A stretch of 42,802 nt of DNA from Gordoniibacillus kamchatkensis (GTDB taxonomy: Bacteria > Bacillota > Bacilli > Paenibacillales > NBRC-103111): NCBI RefSeq assembly GCF_000829455.1, contig NZ_JXAK01000059.1, forward strand, positions 1 through 42,802, written 5' to 3'. The notes below the pieces were generated by a model. It searched no databases. It saw nothing but the letters and a program-made list of their open reading frames with translations, and was not told the origin of the DNA. The position numbers were made by a program, and so were the translations under genes. Below are positions 26,046-33,582 of this stretch, piece by piece (positions within the stretch are counted from its first letter, which is position 1; each line of letters begins with the position of its first letter).

Positions 26046-26195
26046 TCATCTCTCCTTTTTATTATCTTTCTTTTTACTGCCGTAAAGTTCTCGCATGACT
26101 TCTTGATGTGTAAGACCTTGATTAATCATTTCCCTATACCTTTGTCCGACGTCACTTTCAGATGCTATAATTTTTTGTATGAGTTCGTAATTCAT
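26046..26195 (-). CDS. Small helical protein (49 aa)
   Basis: MNYELIQKIIASESDVG at an ATG with AAAGGTGAT upstream. The helix pattern YREMINQGLTHQEVMRELYG resembles a miniature helix-turn-helix-like unit, then a Lys-rich end. Its TGA overlaps the first possible ATG of the following proteasome-like gene, so the two are translationally linked. Confidence 0.6.
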   Translation of the reverse strand: MNYELIQKIIASESDVGQRYREMINQGLTHQEVMRELYGSKKKDNKKER

Positions 26196-26303
26196 ATTTA
26201 TCACCTTTCTATTTTCGATATAATTTATGTATTGGCATTTCTTTCATACATATGTTATGGTATTTTTGGAGTATTATAATATTTTCAAGTAAATCAAAAA
26301 AAA

Positions 26304-26513
26304 TTAATCCAACCTCCCAATTTTACGTCTGCTTGGCGTTTGATCAATGTACCGCATATACGCTCCTGCCACCTCTGGGGACGGATTGCCTAGACCCGAT
26401 TCCAACAAACTAAGCCAAGCTACACTTACCCCTATCTCGCCAGCAATCTCCGTCAAAGTGATTTTCTTTTCTTTCCTTTTCAACATGTACTCAACCCTTT
26501 CTTGATTGGTCAT
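26304..26513 (-). CDS. XRE-family helix-turn-helix regulator
   Basis: 69 residues from ATG 26513 (AGGGGGTG upstream). The DNA-binding unit is KITLTEIAGEIGVSVAWLSL with recognition helix residues then ESGLGNPSPEVAGAYMRYI. It ends in a basic RRKIGRLD tail. Probable repressor of neighbouring island genes; target unknown. The in-frame extension to 26591 would add an unlikely hydrophobic stretch. Confidence 0.75.
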   Translation of the reverse strand: MTNQERVEYMLKRKEKKITLTEIAGEIGVSVAWLSLLESGLGNPSPEVAGAYMRYIDQTPSRRKIGRLD

Positions 26514-26639
26514 CGTTACACCCCCTAAATTAATAATTTGATTAAGATTTTTATATATCCATAAAAAAATAGACAGGAAAAATATTCCCATCTACATATA
26601 TATAAGAAAATATGTCCGAGATTTTATCTTTAAATACTG

Positions 26640-27466
26640 CTAGGATGCTTTTTTTAGATAAAAATTGTTGTATTCAGTTTTCAATACTTCCCTTAGCTTA
26701 TTGAATCTGCTCTCAAGCGTAGATTTAGGTATACCCGTTTCATTTTCCATTCCCCGAAATGATAAATCGGCCTTGCTCTGTTTCCCTTTTGCAGAAATAA
26801 AAATAGGAATATTTCTATAAAATAAATCATACCACAGTTGCAATAGCTTTGGTTTTTTAGCAAGAATACTTTCAACAGGATTCTGCACCAAAAATCCAAT
26901 CACGCTTGTAATAAAATCATTTTCCTTTTCTTCGTGCATTTCCTCTTGTATTTTTTCCAGCTTTTGAATTAACTTTTTGGGTACATTTTCTGGTTTGCTA
27001 CGCACAGTGTATACTTCTGGCTTTGCCCACTCATCAAAATTGAAATGTCGTCCAGCAGGAATGATTTCAATTGAACCATCACCTGATTGTATACGTCGTT
27101 CCTCTTTAAATTTGATGTGTAAACCATTCATTATGTATGTGAAAAGTTGCTCATTTGTGTATTCATTGCCGAATTCGTCGTTTAATTCGATATCATTAAC
27201 CAATTCGATTAAAAATAACGCAAAATAAGATGGATACTCGTCATCACCATAGAACAAACGATATGTTTTAAATTTTCTCGAATGATACATTTTTGCAATA
27301 TCTTCGTGCATTATTGGTTTAGGATGCCAAAAAGGATTTCTTGAAAGAAGAACGTTGTGTTGTGGAAATAAAATTAATTTTTCGATTATTTCATCTTTTT
27401 GTGATTTTGATGTAGATTTTTTTAAATTCAGTAAGATATTCTTTTTAAATTCATTTAATCTAGCAT
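26640..27466 (-). pseudogene. Hypothetical protein with HTH-like C-terminus, frameshifted near its start
   Basis: The main frame (to 27311 and open further upstream) has no usable start. An ATG at 27466 with AAGAGGGG upstream reads three codons and hits TAA, whereas one added base would join it to LNEFKKNILLNLKKSTS and continue FPQHNVLSRNPFWHPKP into the long frame. The C-terminus GMENETGIPKSTLESRFNKL looks like a helix-turn-helix. A corrected length of about 275 residues. No family recognised. Confidence 0.5.
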
Positions 27467-27712
27467 GACCCCTCTTTTGTTATATTTAGATACTGACTAC
27501 TTCTGATCAACTTCAAACGCTGGTTATTCCTTTTCAATCTCACTTAAGATAAAATCGATATTTTATTAAGACTTTTGTGAAAAGCAGAATACCGCAGGAT
27601 CGATATCCCTGCGGTCAGTTTATTAACTCATATCAGTTCCATAAAAACTGGCTAAGGAATAAACTAATCATTATGATGGATTTTATGAGAGATAAATTCT
27701 ACCTCTCACCAT

Positions 27713-27752
27713 TAATATACCATACTTGTATATTAGCCGTCAATATGTTAAA
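27713..27752 (-). promoter_or_regulatory. Promoter with overlapping palindrome
   Basis: On the minus strand TTGACG and TATATT are separated by 18 bp, with the 8-bp inverted repeat TAATATAC/GTATATTA covering the spacer and -10. Likely a repressed promoter for the 26640-27466 gene, perhaps controlled by the XRE protein at 26304. Confidence 0.5.
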
Positions 27753-27992
27753 ATAATATATTTAATATTTATTTTTATGGATGTAATTCCCAATTTGTTA
27801 TTTTTGAATGGTTGATAAACACACTTTATCGCTCCACCACTAACATGGACGTGGGAACAGATGTGCAATCACGCTTTAGTGCGATAAAGTGATATGCGTT
27901 CGTGTAAACGTGCCCCGGTTATGACTTTGCTGCTATTTCAGTTGACTCCTTCTTTTTGAGTGACGAATTTGCTGACCATTCAACTCAAAATA

Positions 27993-28091
27993 ATTATTCG
28001 TAGAATTATTATTCTGCGTTGAATATGCCTCAAAAATGTGTTATATTATTCGTAGAACACCGCAATATCTTTGATTTTATTATTCGCAGAA
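27993..28091 (+). repeat. Four direct repeats ATTATTCG(T/C)AGAA before the recombinase gene
   Basis: ATTATTCGTAGAA at 27993-28005 and 28045-28057, ATTATTCGCAGAA at 28079-28091, and a degenerate ATTATTCTGCGTTGAA at 28008-28023. The last copy ends 30 bp before the start codon. Candidate recombinase arm sites or operators. Confidence 0.7.
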
Positions 28092-28121
28092 CACTTTCCG
28101 ATCAAAGGAGCGATACATACA

Positions 28122-29024
28122 ATGAAGAAAGCAACAGAGTTTATTGAATGGCTTCATGTGGAAGGCAAGAATGAAAAGACAATCCAAGCATACAAGACAT
28201 GCTTGAATCAATTTATCGAATGGTATTCTGGAACTTATGGACATGACAATATCTCTGAAGCAAAGCCAATTGACATTAAAGAGTTCGTATCATATATGAA
28301 ACATACATTAAACCGCTCCCAAGCTACGATCAATAAATCAATAGCATCATTAAAGACCTTCTTCGCATATCTGGTTGATGAGAAAGTTATTAGTGATAAT
28401 CCAATGACAAGGATCAAGATTCAAAAGATACAAGCTAGTGATACTGTAAAGGATACAACAAAGTGGCTTACTAAAGAAGAACAGGATAAATTCATCGGAT
28501 ACATTGAACTTGAGAAGAACGAATTTAAACGTCTAAGGAACTTAGCCATTATCGATGTTATGCTTTATGCCGGTCTACGTGTTGCGGAAGTCGAGGAATT
28601 GAAGATTGAGGATATAAAAGTAAATGGAGATGTGACCATAACAATACGTGAAGGAAAGCATGGGAAGTATGCCGCTGTAACGTTGATTGACAAATACAGC
28701 AAGAATGTTCGCAAGTGGCTAAAATATCGTCAAGCTTTAACAAAACCAATATATCAACAATCTCCTTATCTGTTTGTTTCAGAGCGGTCAGGACAACTCG
28801 GAGCTAGAGGAATCCAAGTCATGTTAGACCAATATGCAGAGTTAGCACACATGGAAAACATTACGCCTCATCGTTTCCGTCATTCATTTTGCAAAAATCT
28901 TGCTAATGCTGGAACACCAATTGAAATCATTAGACGGTTAGCGCGGCACGAATCCATACAGACCACGGCTATCTACGTCGATCCATCACAAAAAGAAATG
29001 ACGGCAGCGCTTAAAAAAATGTGA
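28122..29024 (+). CDS. Tyrosine recombinase (XerC/D-like), second copy on the island
   Basis: 300 residues from ATG 28122 with AAAGGAG upstream. The SAM-like core-binding domain is residues 1-85 (KNEKTIQAYKTCLNQFIEWY). The catalytic domain has YAGLRVAEVEE (Arg I), GKHGKYAAV (Lys), TPHRFRHSFCKNLA (His-x-x-Arg), ARHESIQTTAIYVDPS (His and nucleophile Tyr). All catalytic residues are present. It sits in the island's interior and faces the right end, so it may act on the nearby repeats or on a nested element and not on spo0A. Confidence 0.9.
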   Translation: MKKATEFIEWLHVEGKNEKTIQAYKTCLNQFIEWYSGTYGHDNISEAKPIDIKEFVSYMKHTLNRSQATINKSIASLKTFFAYLVDEKVISDNPMTRIKIQKIQASDTVKDTTKWLTKEEQDKFIGYIELEKNEFKRLRNLAIIDVMLYAGLRVAEVEELKIEDIKVNGDVTITIREGKHGKYAAVTLIDKYSKNVRKWLKYRQALTKPIYQQSPYLFVSERSGQLGARGIQVMLDQYAELAHMENITPHRFRHSFCKNLANAGTPIEIIRRLARHESIQTTAIYVDPSQKEMTAALKKM

Positions 29025-29518
29025 AATAAGTGTCCACTCCGAAAGGGTGGATTTTTTGTATGTAATACCGCGTTGAAACAATCTAATATCGTGATAAATC
29101 AATCGTAATTAATAACACGAATCGATGATTGTATCACATTTTATTAAATTAAAGCATTAACGCATTAATTCATTACTATATTAAATCACCTAAAATCCCT
29201 TATAAATACTGCATTTATCCGCATCATATCAAATAATACCGTTGAGCGTATAATTTCACTATTATTTTCAAATTCCCAAATAAATTCATTTCCCATATTT
29301 TTATCGCAAAACATCATATTATCTCCTACTATCTTTATTTTTCTTTTATTTTCTTATCATTCCAATTCTCAATTTGTCCAATATGCAATTTAATACATTT
29401 TAATAAACGCCGAAATCCCAATCACATCAAGCATTCTTGCGATGCGCGTTCGAGTCGATAACGATGCATCCAGAACAATAAACTAACACATAAAACAAAA
29501 CTGCCTTTAAAGACAGCT
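29025..29518. other. Noncoding stretch
   Basis: About 490 bp, very AT-rich, no credible gene on either strand. Holds an imperfect inverted pair AATCAATCG / CGATGATT near 29098-29130. Confidence 0.5.
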
Positions 29519-29686
29519 TCAATTCCAATTTGGATTTGTTTTAGGCTTGTTTCTCTTCATCTTACTAATCAAATTCTCTTCTTTCTTTTCCTTCAAAATC
29601 TCCCTAAGCCCTTTTATAAGCATTTGCGCCCTCATCTCATCATTGCGGCTCATTTGCTGCAATTCTTTGTAAAAATTTTGGTTCAT
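29519..29686 (-). CDS. Small charged protein (55 aa)
   Basis: Starts MNQNFYKELQQMSRNDEM at an ATG with GGAGATG upstream and ends TNPNWN. Predominantly helical and basic (LREILKEKKEENLISKMKRN). No family recognised. Confidence 0.55.
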   Translation of the reverse strand: MNQNFYKELQQMSRNDEMRAQMLIKGLREILKEKKEENLISKMKRNKPKTNPNWN

Positions 29687-29773
29687 ATATTAGTCATCTC
29701 CATTTTATAAAAAATAGAAAATCCTAATTAGGTCTATTATACTATAATAATTGTTACAATTGTTTGAATCTTT

Positions 29774-29887
29774 TCATAACTTAAGTTCCATTTCTTTTTC
29801 AGCAAAAATAAAAGGCAACCCATATTCGGATTGCTTGTTCCTAATCTTTTTCTCATATGCTATTATAATATTGTCTTGTTCATTCAC
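29774..29887 (-). CDS. Possible small protein (37 aa)
   Basis: GTG start, sequence MNEQDNIIIAYEKKIRNK then GLPFIFAEKEMELKL. No clear ribosome site, but the composition is protein-like and it follows the 40-aa gene directly. Weak. Confidence 0.3.
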   Translation of the reverse strand: MNEQDNIIIAYEKKIRNKQSEYGLPFIFAEKEMELKL

Positions 29888-29892
29888 CGTTG

Positions 29893-29917
29893 CCGCTATA
29901 TCGTTAGCGGTTTTTTT
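29893..29917 (+). terminator. Rho-independent terminator
   Basis: CCGCTA (29893-29898) and TAGCGG (29905-29910), then seven T on the plus strand. No certain plus-strand gene precedes it nearby other than the recombinase 870 bp away. Confidence 0.55.
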
Positions 29918-30026
29918 CTTTTTCTGCTTCAGCAACCAGCTTCAACTCTACAAAATTACCCTGACGAGTCATGACCCAAAGTTTTCCGTCTGCGTACAGA
30001 CCACATTTATAAGAGTAACGATACAT
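29904..30026 (-). CDS. Small protein (40 aa)
   Basis: MYRYSYKCGLYADGKLWVMT, then a short strand-turn-strand and a Lys/Glu-rich end. ATG preceded by GGGGGTAG. The start overlaps the stop of 30028-30408 within 2 nt, suggesting one operon. No family recognised. Confidence 0.5.
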   Translation of the reverse strand: MYRYSYKCGLYADGKLWVMTRQGNFVELKLVAEAEKEKNR

Positions 30027-30027
30027 C

Positions 30028-30408
30028 TCATACTACCCCCAAAACATCGATACAAAAATCGTTTAATTGTCTGCTAATTGTGAGTTCATTGCCGTCCCAT
30101 GATTCTAAAAATTCCTTACATTGCTGCTCAGTCCACGTCTCTTTAACCATGTCAGCCATCCAAAAATCCATCGTACCGTCGTCGTTCTCTTCTGCCGAAC
30201 CCCATACAATCAACCATTCAATTAGAATTTGTTTGTAGCTTTTTGTTGTAGTTGTCATTTTAACCCGCTCCCTTATATATTTTTTCTTGAATCGGCGTAG
30301 TTCCGTTAATTCCTTTCGTATTGCCAATCGTCTTTCTAGGCCAGTTTCCTTCCTACACGCTTCCTTAACAAGAGCCTTATACCTGTGTTGGATATAATCT
30401 AGCATCAT
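30028..30408 (-). CDS. Hypothetical protein
   Basis: 126 residues if the ATG at 30408 is used (GGTGG upstream). A second in-frame ATG at 30258 (MTTTTKSYKQILIEWLI) has the better site AGGGAGCGGG, so a 75-residue form may be the main or an additional product. N-terminal part is a basic helix (ELTELRRFKKKYIRERVK); the rest is acidic (WTEQQCKEFLESWDG). Overlaps the end of the 30377 gene by 32 nt. Confidence 0.5.
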   Translation of the reverse strand: MMLDYIQHRYKALVKEACRKETGLERRLAIRKELTELRRFKKKYIRERVKMTTTTKSYKQILIEWLIVWGSAEENDDGTMDFWMADMVKETWTEQQCKEFLESWDGNELTISRQLNDFCIDVLGVV

Positions 30409-30715
30409 TGCTTAAACCACCAACTTTTTTCCAAAAAACCTTCATATAAGCGGCAATCATGCATGATTCCCTGATTTCGTCTCGATACCAATCATACTCA
30501 GGATCGGATGATTCTCCATATTCCAAAGTCATTAATAAATTTCCGTTTTCCAAAAACACCACATAGCGAGTTTGAATAACCGTTTTGTCTTTGAAAGGCG
30601 TATCGTCGTACCGTTTTACGACTAAAAGTGAGGTGTGAGGATACTTTGTCATGTAATCCTTTACTCTTTCCTGCAAACGGTTTGGTGCTTCGTACAATAG
30701 GATTTCTTTTGACAT
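30377..30715 (-). CDS. Hypothetical protein
   Basis: 112 residues, ATG with GAGGAGG upstream. A mixed alpha/beta composition, with VVFLENGNLLMTLEYGES suggesting a small beta sheet. No recognised domain. First gene of a four-gene minus-strand cluster of small proteins. Confidence 0.55.
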   Translation of the reverse strand: MSKEILLYEAPNRLQERVKDYMTKYPHTSLLVVKRYDDTPFKDKTVIQTRYVVFLENGNLLMTLEYGESSDPEYDWYRDEIRESCMIAAYMKVFWKKVGGLSNDARLYPTQV

Positions 30716-30802
30716 GTCGGCCTCCTCAAATTAAAATGGCAATAATAAACTAGCAGAAAACATGGTTTTTCCTGCAAAAAGATGATATAATCTTTTGGTG
30801 TA

Positions 30803-30856
30803 TATAGACGTTTGTTGTCTATATCAAATATAAGACTATTGACGTTTGTTGTCAAT
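30803..30856 (+). promoter_or_regulatory. Twin palindromic operators before the XRE gene
   Basis: TATAGACGTTTGTTGTCTATA (30803-30823, symmetric arms around GTTTGTT) and ATTGACGTTTGTTGTCAAT (30838-30856) share the 13-base core GACGTTTGTTGTC and lie 34 bp apart. They fall between a TATAAT (30786-30791) and the start codon, the usual layout for an autorepressor. Confidence 0.75.
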
Positions 30857-30875
30857 ATTTTTGGAGGGAAATTTT

Positions 30876-31109
30876 ATGAAAAAATTTATGCTTTATTGTC
30901 ATTTAGAAAAAGCACTTGAGAAGCGAGATATTACACCATATAAACTTGCAAAAGATACAGGTGAAAGGATTGGAACGATATATAAACTCGTCAATAATAA
31001 GGACTTAAATATTAGCAGAGTTCCATTATCATTAATTGCAAACATTTGTGGTTACTTGAATATTACGTTGGATGAATTATTCGAGGTAAAAGAATACATT
31101 GAAGAATGA
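30876..31109 (+). CDS. XRE/Cro-type transcriptional regulator
   Basis: 77 residues from ATG 30876, with GGAGGG upstream. Compact HTH domain: ITPYKLAKDTGERIGTIYKL (helices 2-3), then LSLIANICGYLNITLDELFE. Length and order match small Cro/C1-type repressors of integrative elements. It probably controls itself through the twin palindromes just upstream and may control excision. Confidence 0.85.
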   Translation: MKKFMLYCHLEKALEKRDITPYKLAKDTGERIGTIYKLVNNKDLNISRVPLSLIANICGYLNITLDELFEVKEYIEE

Positions 31110-31150
31110 TGTTGTGAGGATAAGATTTTCATTTGAAGACAACAAACAAA

Positions 31151-31178
31151 AACGCCCCCGATCAATGAGGGCGTTTCG
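31151..31178. terminator. Terminator-like hairpin between convergent genes
   Basis: AACGCCC (31151-31157) and GGGCGTT (31169-31175), flanked by A-rich and T-containing sequence on each side; serves the XRE gene and the 31182 gene. Confidence 0.6.
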
Positions 31179-31181
31179 TGT

Positions 31182-31412
31182 TTATTGTGCGTATTTTTTG
31201 ATTAGCGAATCACGTTCAGTCCTAAGACGTTCAATTTCTCCCTGTATGGCGGTTTTGCGTTCAGCGGTGCAAGTTCTATCCAACGCTTCTTTGGCAAGCT
31301 GTAAATGCCTTTTGGCTATGTTAAACAACACGTCAGCATCTTCATCGTTCATAATCCAGATTAAGCGATTAATATTTATAGCATTATCCAGCAATTCGGT
31401 CGTTTTGTTCAT
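31182..31412 (-). CDS. Small coiled-coil protein
   Basis: 76 residues from ATG 31412 (GGAGGGG eight bases upstream). All-helical, with a likely coiled coil (IQGEIERLRTERDSLIKKY). Starts within 3 nt of the recombinase stop, so it is probably co-transcribed and might be a recombination directionality factor, though no HTH is visible; this role is a guess. Confidence 0.5.
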   Translation of the reverse strand: MNKTTELLDNAININRLIWIMNDEDADVLFNIAKRHLQLAKEALDRTCTAERKTAIQGEIERLRTERDSLIKKYAQ

Positions 31413-31414
31413 TT

Positions 31415-32392
31415 TCAAATCCCCTCCATATTAGCAAGAGGACTGTGCTTCTGATATTTCTTTCCGACTTCCTCATTGCTAAAATCCAAATATGCCTTTT
31501 GAGTTACCTCTACGCCGGAATGCCCTAAGATGCGGGAGAGCGTGAACCAATCACCGCCATGCAATATGTAATACTTGGCGAAATTGTTTCTAAGCTGGTG
31601 GGGGTGAATATCAACTTTAACCTTTTTCCCTGCATCACGTAACGCCTTCTCATAATTCCTTATATCTAACTGTGTCCCTTTCGTTGTTGGAAATACGAAC
31701 GGACTATCGGAATAACGATCCCGATATTTTAGCCAACTTTTCAAGTCGCTGCTTAACTTGACTGAAAAATAAACGTATCGTTCTTGTTTATTTTTAGCAT
31801 TCTTGATCAGAATGCTTTTATGATTAAAGTCAATATGTTCAGGCATAAGTGATAAACATTCTCCGATCCTCATTCCAGTATCCAATAATAATCGAGTGAT
31901 TACCCAATTCCGATAATCATGGAACTTAGAAATATCGAATTGAGACAGTACGCTTCTAATCTCTTCAGGAGAAAGTGTTTGTTTCATTTTTCTTTCAACT
32001 TTTGGATTTTCAATTTTTTCAATTGGATTTTTGGGAAGTTCTCTTTCGATTTCGTGAAGATAATTGAAAAAAACTTTGATATTACGGACGTAATTCGCGA
32101 TAGTGGTTGTTGAAATTTCTTTTTTGTAATCTGTTCGGTTATGGGGATGATTCTTATTAACACTTTCCTGCTTACTCACAACTGTATATTTGCCTCTTTC
32201 TTGCAAGTACTTAATGTATTGGCGAATATGTCCCGATTGCACTTTCGATGCATCATCAATTTCAAAATTGTCTTTCAAATACTTTGCAAAAAGTTTTAAT
32301 GTCTGCTCATAGCTGGCTAACGTCTTACGTGCTAAATTCCGGGAAGTACAGTACAACATAAAATTATCAATCTGAAATTCCAAATTAGTCAT
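31415..32392 (-). CDS. Tyrosine recombinase (integrase) at the island's right end
   Basis: 325 residues from ATG 32392 (AAGGAG 12 bases upstream). N-terminal core-binding domain (TLASYEQTLKLFAKYLKDNF), then a lysine-rich insertion (about residues 75-95), then the catalytic domain. Active-site residues: LDTGMRIGECLS (Arg), KNKQERYVYF (Lys), IHPHQLRNNFA (His-x-x-Arg), ILGHSGVEVTQKAYLDFS (His, Tyr). It lies 163 bp from the spo0A stop, adjacent to the right attachment repeat, so it is the best candidate for integrating the island into spo0A. Transcribed in the same direction as spo0A. Confidence 0.92.
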   Translation of the reverse strand: MTNLEFQIDNFMLYCTSRNLARKTLASYEQTLKLFAKYLKDNFEIDDASKVQSGHIRQYIKYLQERGKYTVVSKQESVNKNHPHNRTDYKKEISTTTIANYVRNIKVFFNYLHEIERELPKNPIEKIENPKVERKMKQTLSPEEIRSVLSQFDISKFHDYRNWVITRLLLDTGMRIGECLSLMPEHIDFNHKSILIKNAKNKQERYVYFSVKLSSDLKSWLKYRDRYSDSPFVFPTTKGTQLDIRNYEKALRDAGKKVKVDIHPHQLRNNFAKYYILHGGDWFTLSRILGHSGVEVTQKAYLDFSNEEVGKKYQKHSPLANMEGI

Positions 32393-32445
32393 AAAAAAAT
32401 ACCACTCCTTATTGGGAATTTGGGTTCCCAACAAATAGTGGTATT
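32393..32445 (-). terminator. Intrinsic terminator containing the integrase ribosome site
   Basis: On the minus strand AATACCACT (32445-32437) pairs with AGTGGTATT (32406-32398), with a second inner stem TTGGGAA/TTCCCAA (32431-32425 and 32418-32412), followed by seven T that run up to the integrase ATG. AAGGAG (32410-32405) lies inside, partly in the 3' arm. It should stop transcription from spo0A and hide the integrase ribosome site when folded. Confidence 0.75.
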
Positions 32446-32554
32446 TATACATTTAACTCATGGAAGTAAGTTGGTTTGAAATCAACCATTTCGGATATTT
32501 ATACGCAAAATTGTTTTACGCCTAAAACTCCGCAAACCCTTGCCCCGCAACGTT

Positions 32555-33352
32555 TCAGCTCACCTTATGCTCGATCCGCAGCTTATCGGCGACCATCGCG
32601 ATAAATTCGCTATTGGTCGGCTTCGACTTCGAGATGTTGATCGTGTAGCCGAAGATGAACGAAATCGAGTCGATGTTGCCGCGCGTCCAGGCGACTTCGA
32701 TCGCGTGACGGATCGCGCGCTCGACGCGGGACGGCGTCGTTTTGTACTTTTCGGCAATGGCCGGGTATAGCGTCTTCGTTATGGCGCCGAGAATTTCGAT
32801 GTTGTTGTAAACCATCGTAATCGCTTCGCGCAAATATTGATATCCTTTAATGTGAGCAGGAACACCGATTTCATGTATGATCGTCGTAATGTTGGCGTCG
32901 AGATTTTTGCCTTTCGGCAGCTGCACAACGTTGCCGCGGCTAGGCGAATGGGAAGTCGAAGTGACCGACGGGACGCCGACCAGCTGGCGAATCCGGTTCG
33001 TCAGAACCTCCATATCGAACGGCTTCAAAATGTAGTACGAAGCGCCGAGCTGCACGGCTTTTTGCGTAATGTTTTCTTGGCCGAAAGCGGTCAGCATAAT
33101 GATCTTCGGCATCGGGTTCAAATTCATCTCCCGCAGCCGTTCGAGCACGCCGAGTCCGTCCAGATGGGGCATAATAATGTCGAGAATCAAGACATCGGGC
33201 ACTTCCCGCTGCTGCTCAATCGTGCGAAGCACGTCGTTTCCGTTATAGGCGACGCCGACAACCTCCATGTCGTCTTGTTCGCTAATAAATTCGGATAGCA
33301 AATGGGTAAATTCGCGGTTATCGTCCGCCATCAAAATTTTAATCTTTTGCAA
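32555..33352 (-). CDS. spo0A: Stage 0 sporulation protein A (master response regulator)
   Basis: 265 residues. Receiver domain: [10 protein letters not shown] (acidic pocket), [12 protein letters not shown] with phosphoacceptor Asp56, MLTAFGQE (Thr) and ILKPFD (Lys). DNA-binding effector domain from about residue 145: [20 protein letters not shown], then [20 protein letters not shown] recognition region, ending [11 protein letters not shown] start with AAGGAGG. Its last 29 codons come from the island but are synonymous with the displaced chromosomal tail; only the stop changes (AGC TGA against TCT TAA). Upstream lie SigH-like promoter and 0A boxes. Confidence 0.97.
   Translation of the reverse strand: MQKIKILMADDNREFTHLLSEFISEQDDMEVVGVAYNGNDVLRTIEQQREVPDVLILDIIMPHLDGLGVLERLREMNLNPMPKIIMLTAFGQENITQKAVQLGASYYILKPFDMEVLTNRIRQLVGVPSVTSTSHSPSRGNVVQLPKGKNLDANITTIIHEIGVPAHIKGYQYLREAITMVYNNIEILGAITKTLYPAIAEKYKTTPSRVERAIRHAIEVAWTRGNIDSISFIFGYTINISKSKPTNSEFIAMVADKLRIEHKVS
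32561..32649. repeat. Right attachment repeat (attR) inside spo0A
   Basis: Same 89 bp as 9175-9263 with A at 32585 and A at 32612 in place of G; both changes are synonymous third-position changes in Spo0A. Confidence 0.9.
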
Positions 33353-33415
33353 GTTCCAAATCCTCCTTAACTTCTCGTTGGTTGAATATGGTTTTCTTTC
33401 TTGCTTTAATTTACG

Positions 33416-33526
33416 TATTCGACACTCATACGCAATATCCTTCTGTCGAAAATAATTTTACTTTATTTTTTTTTATGTATCCTTTATAATAAAAAATTTA
33501 CTTTCACTATATTACATTGTTCGACA
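33416..33526 (-). promoter_or_regulatory. spo0A promoter region: SigH-like promoter and three 0A boxes
   Basis: The minus strand carries AGAAGGATAT, 12 bases, then TCGAATAC, matching the SigH consensus (33416-33444). 0A-box cores TGTCGAA (on one or the other strand) occur at 33418-33424, 33444-33450 and 33520-33526; the first overlaps the SigH -10. This matches autoregulation of spo0A known in Bacillus. Confidence 0.75.
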
Positions 33527-33582
33527 ATTGCCGTCTCTCTCCGACTCAGCCCGCCCGATGGAAAAAAAGAAAAACCAAAGGC

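Larger units (their letters stand above)
27480..28121. other. About 640-bp regulatory/noncoding region
   Basis: No gene. It contains the hairpin ACCGCAGG (27591-27598) with CCTGCGGT (27608-27615). It also has the palindrome TAATATAC (27713-27720)/GTATATTA (27728-27735) overlapping a minus-strand TTGACG...TATATT promoter directed at 26640-27466, and the four recombinase-proximal repeats listed separately. Confidence 0.5.
9175..32649. mobile_element. Integrated island (about 23.4 kb) in the 3' end of spo0A
   Basis: Bounded by 89-bp direct repeats 9175-9263 and 32561-32649, exactly 23,386 bp apart. The interior is AT-rich against the GC-rich core on both sides and holds two tyrosine recombinases, ParB-like and primase-like genes, XRE regulators, a toxin-antitoxin pair, an Mrr nuclease, exported proteins and an IS. 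The recombinase gene 31415-32392 abuts the right repeat, as is usual for site-specific islands. I see no relaxase, coupling protein, VirB4, terminase or capsid gene. It could be a mobilisable island or a degraded phage/plasmid-like element. Confidence 0.92.

Noticed and set aside
27993-28091. CRISPR array
   Set aside because: Repeats are only 13 bp, spacing is irregular (15, 37 and 34 bp) and there is no cas gene.
29751-30077. Plus-strand 108-codon frame
   Set aside because: It overlaps small minus-strand genes with ribosome sites and contains a terminator hairpin; no start signal of its own.
9264-32560. Integrative conjugative element or intact prophage
   Set aside because: I found no relaxase, VirB4/VirD4-like ATPase, terminase, portal or capsid protein among the genes.
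9169-32649. spo0A disrupted by the insertion
   Set aside because: The reading frame from 33352 to 32555 is complete and ends in the same residues (EHKVS) as the displaced tail.
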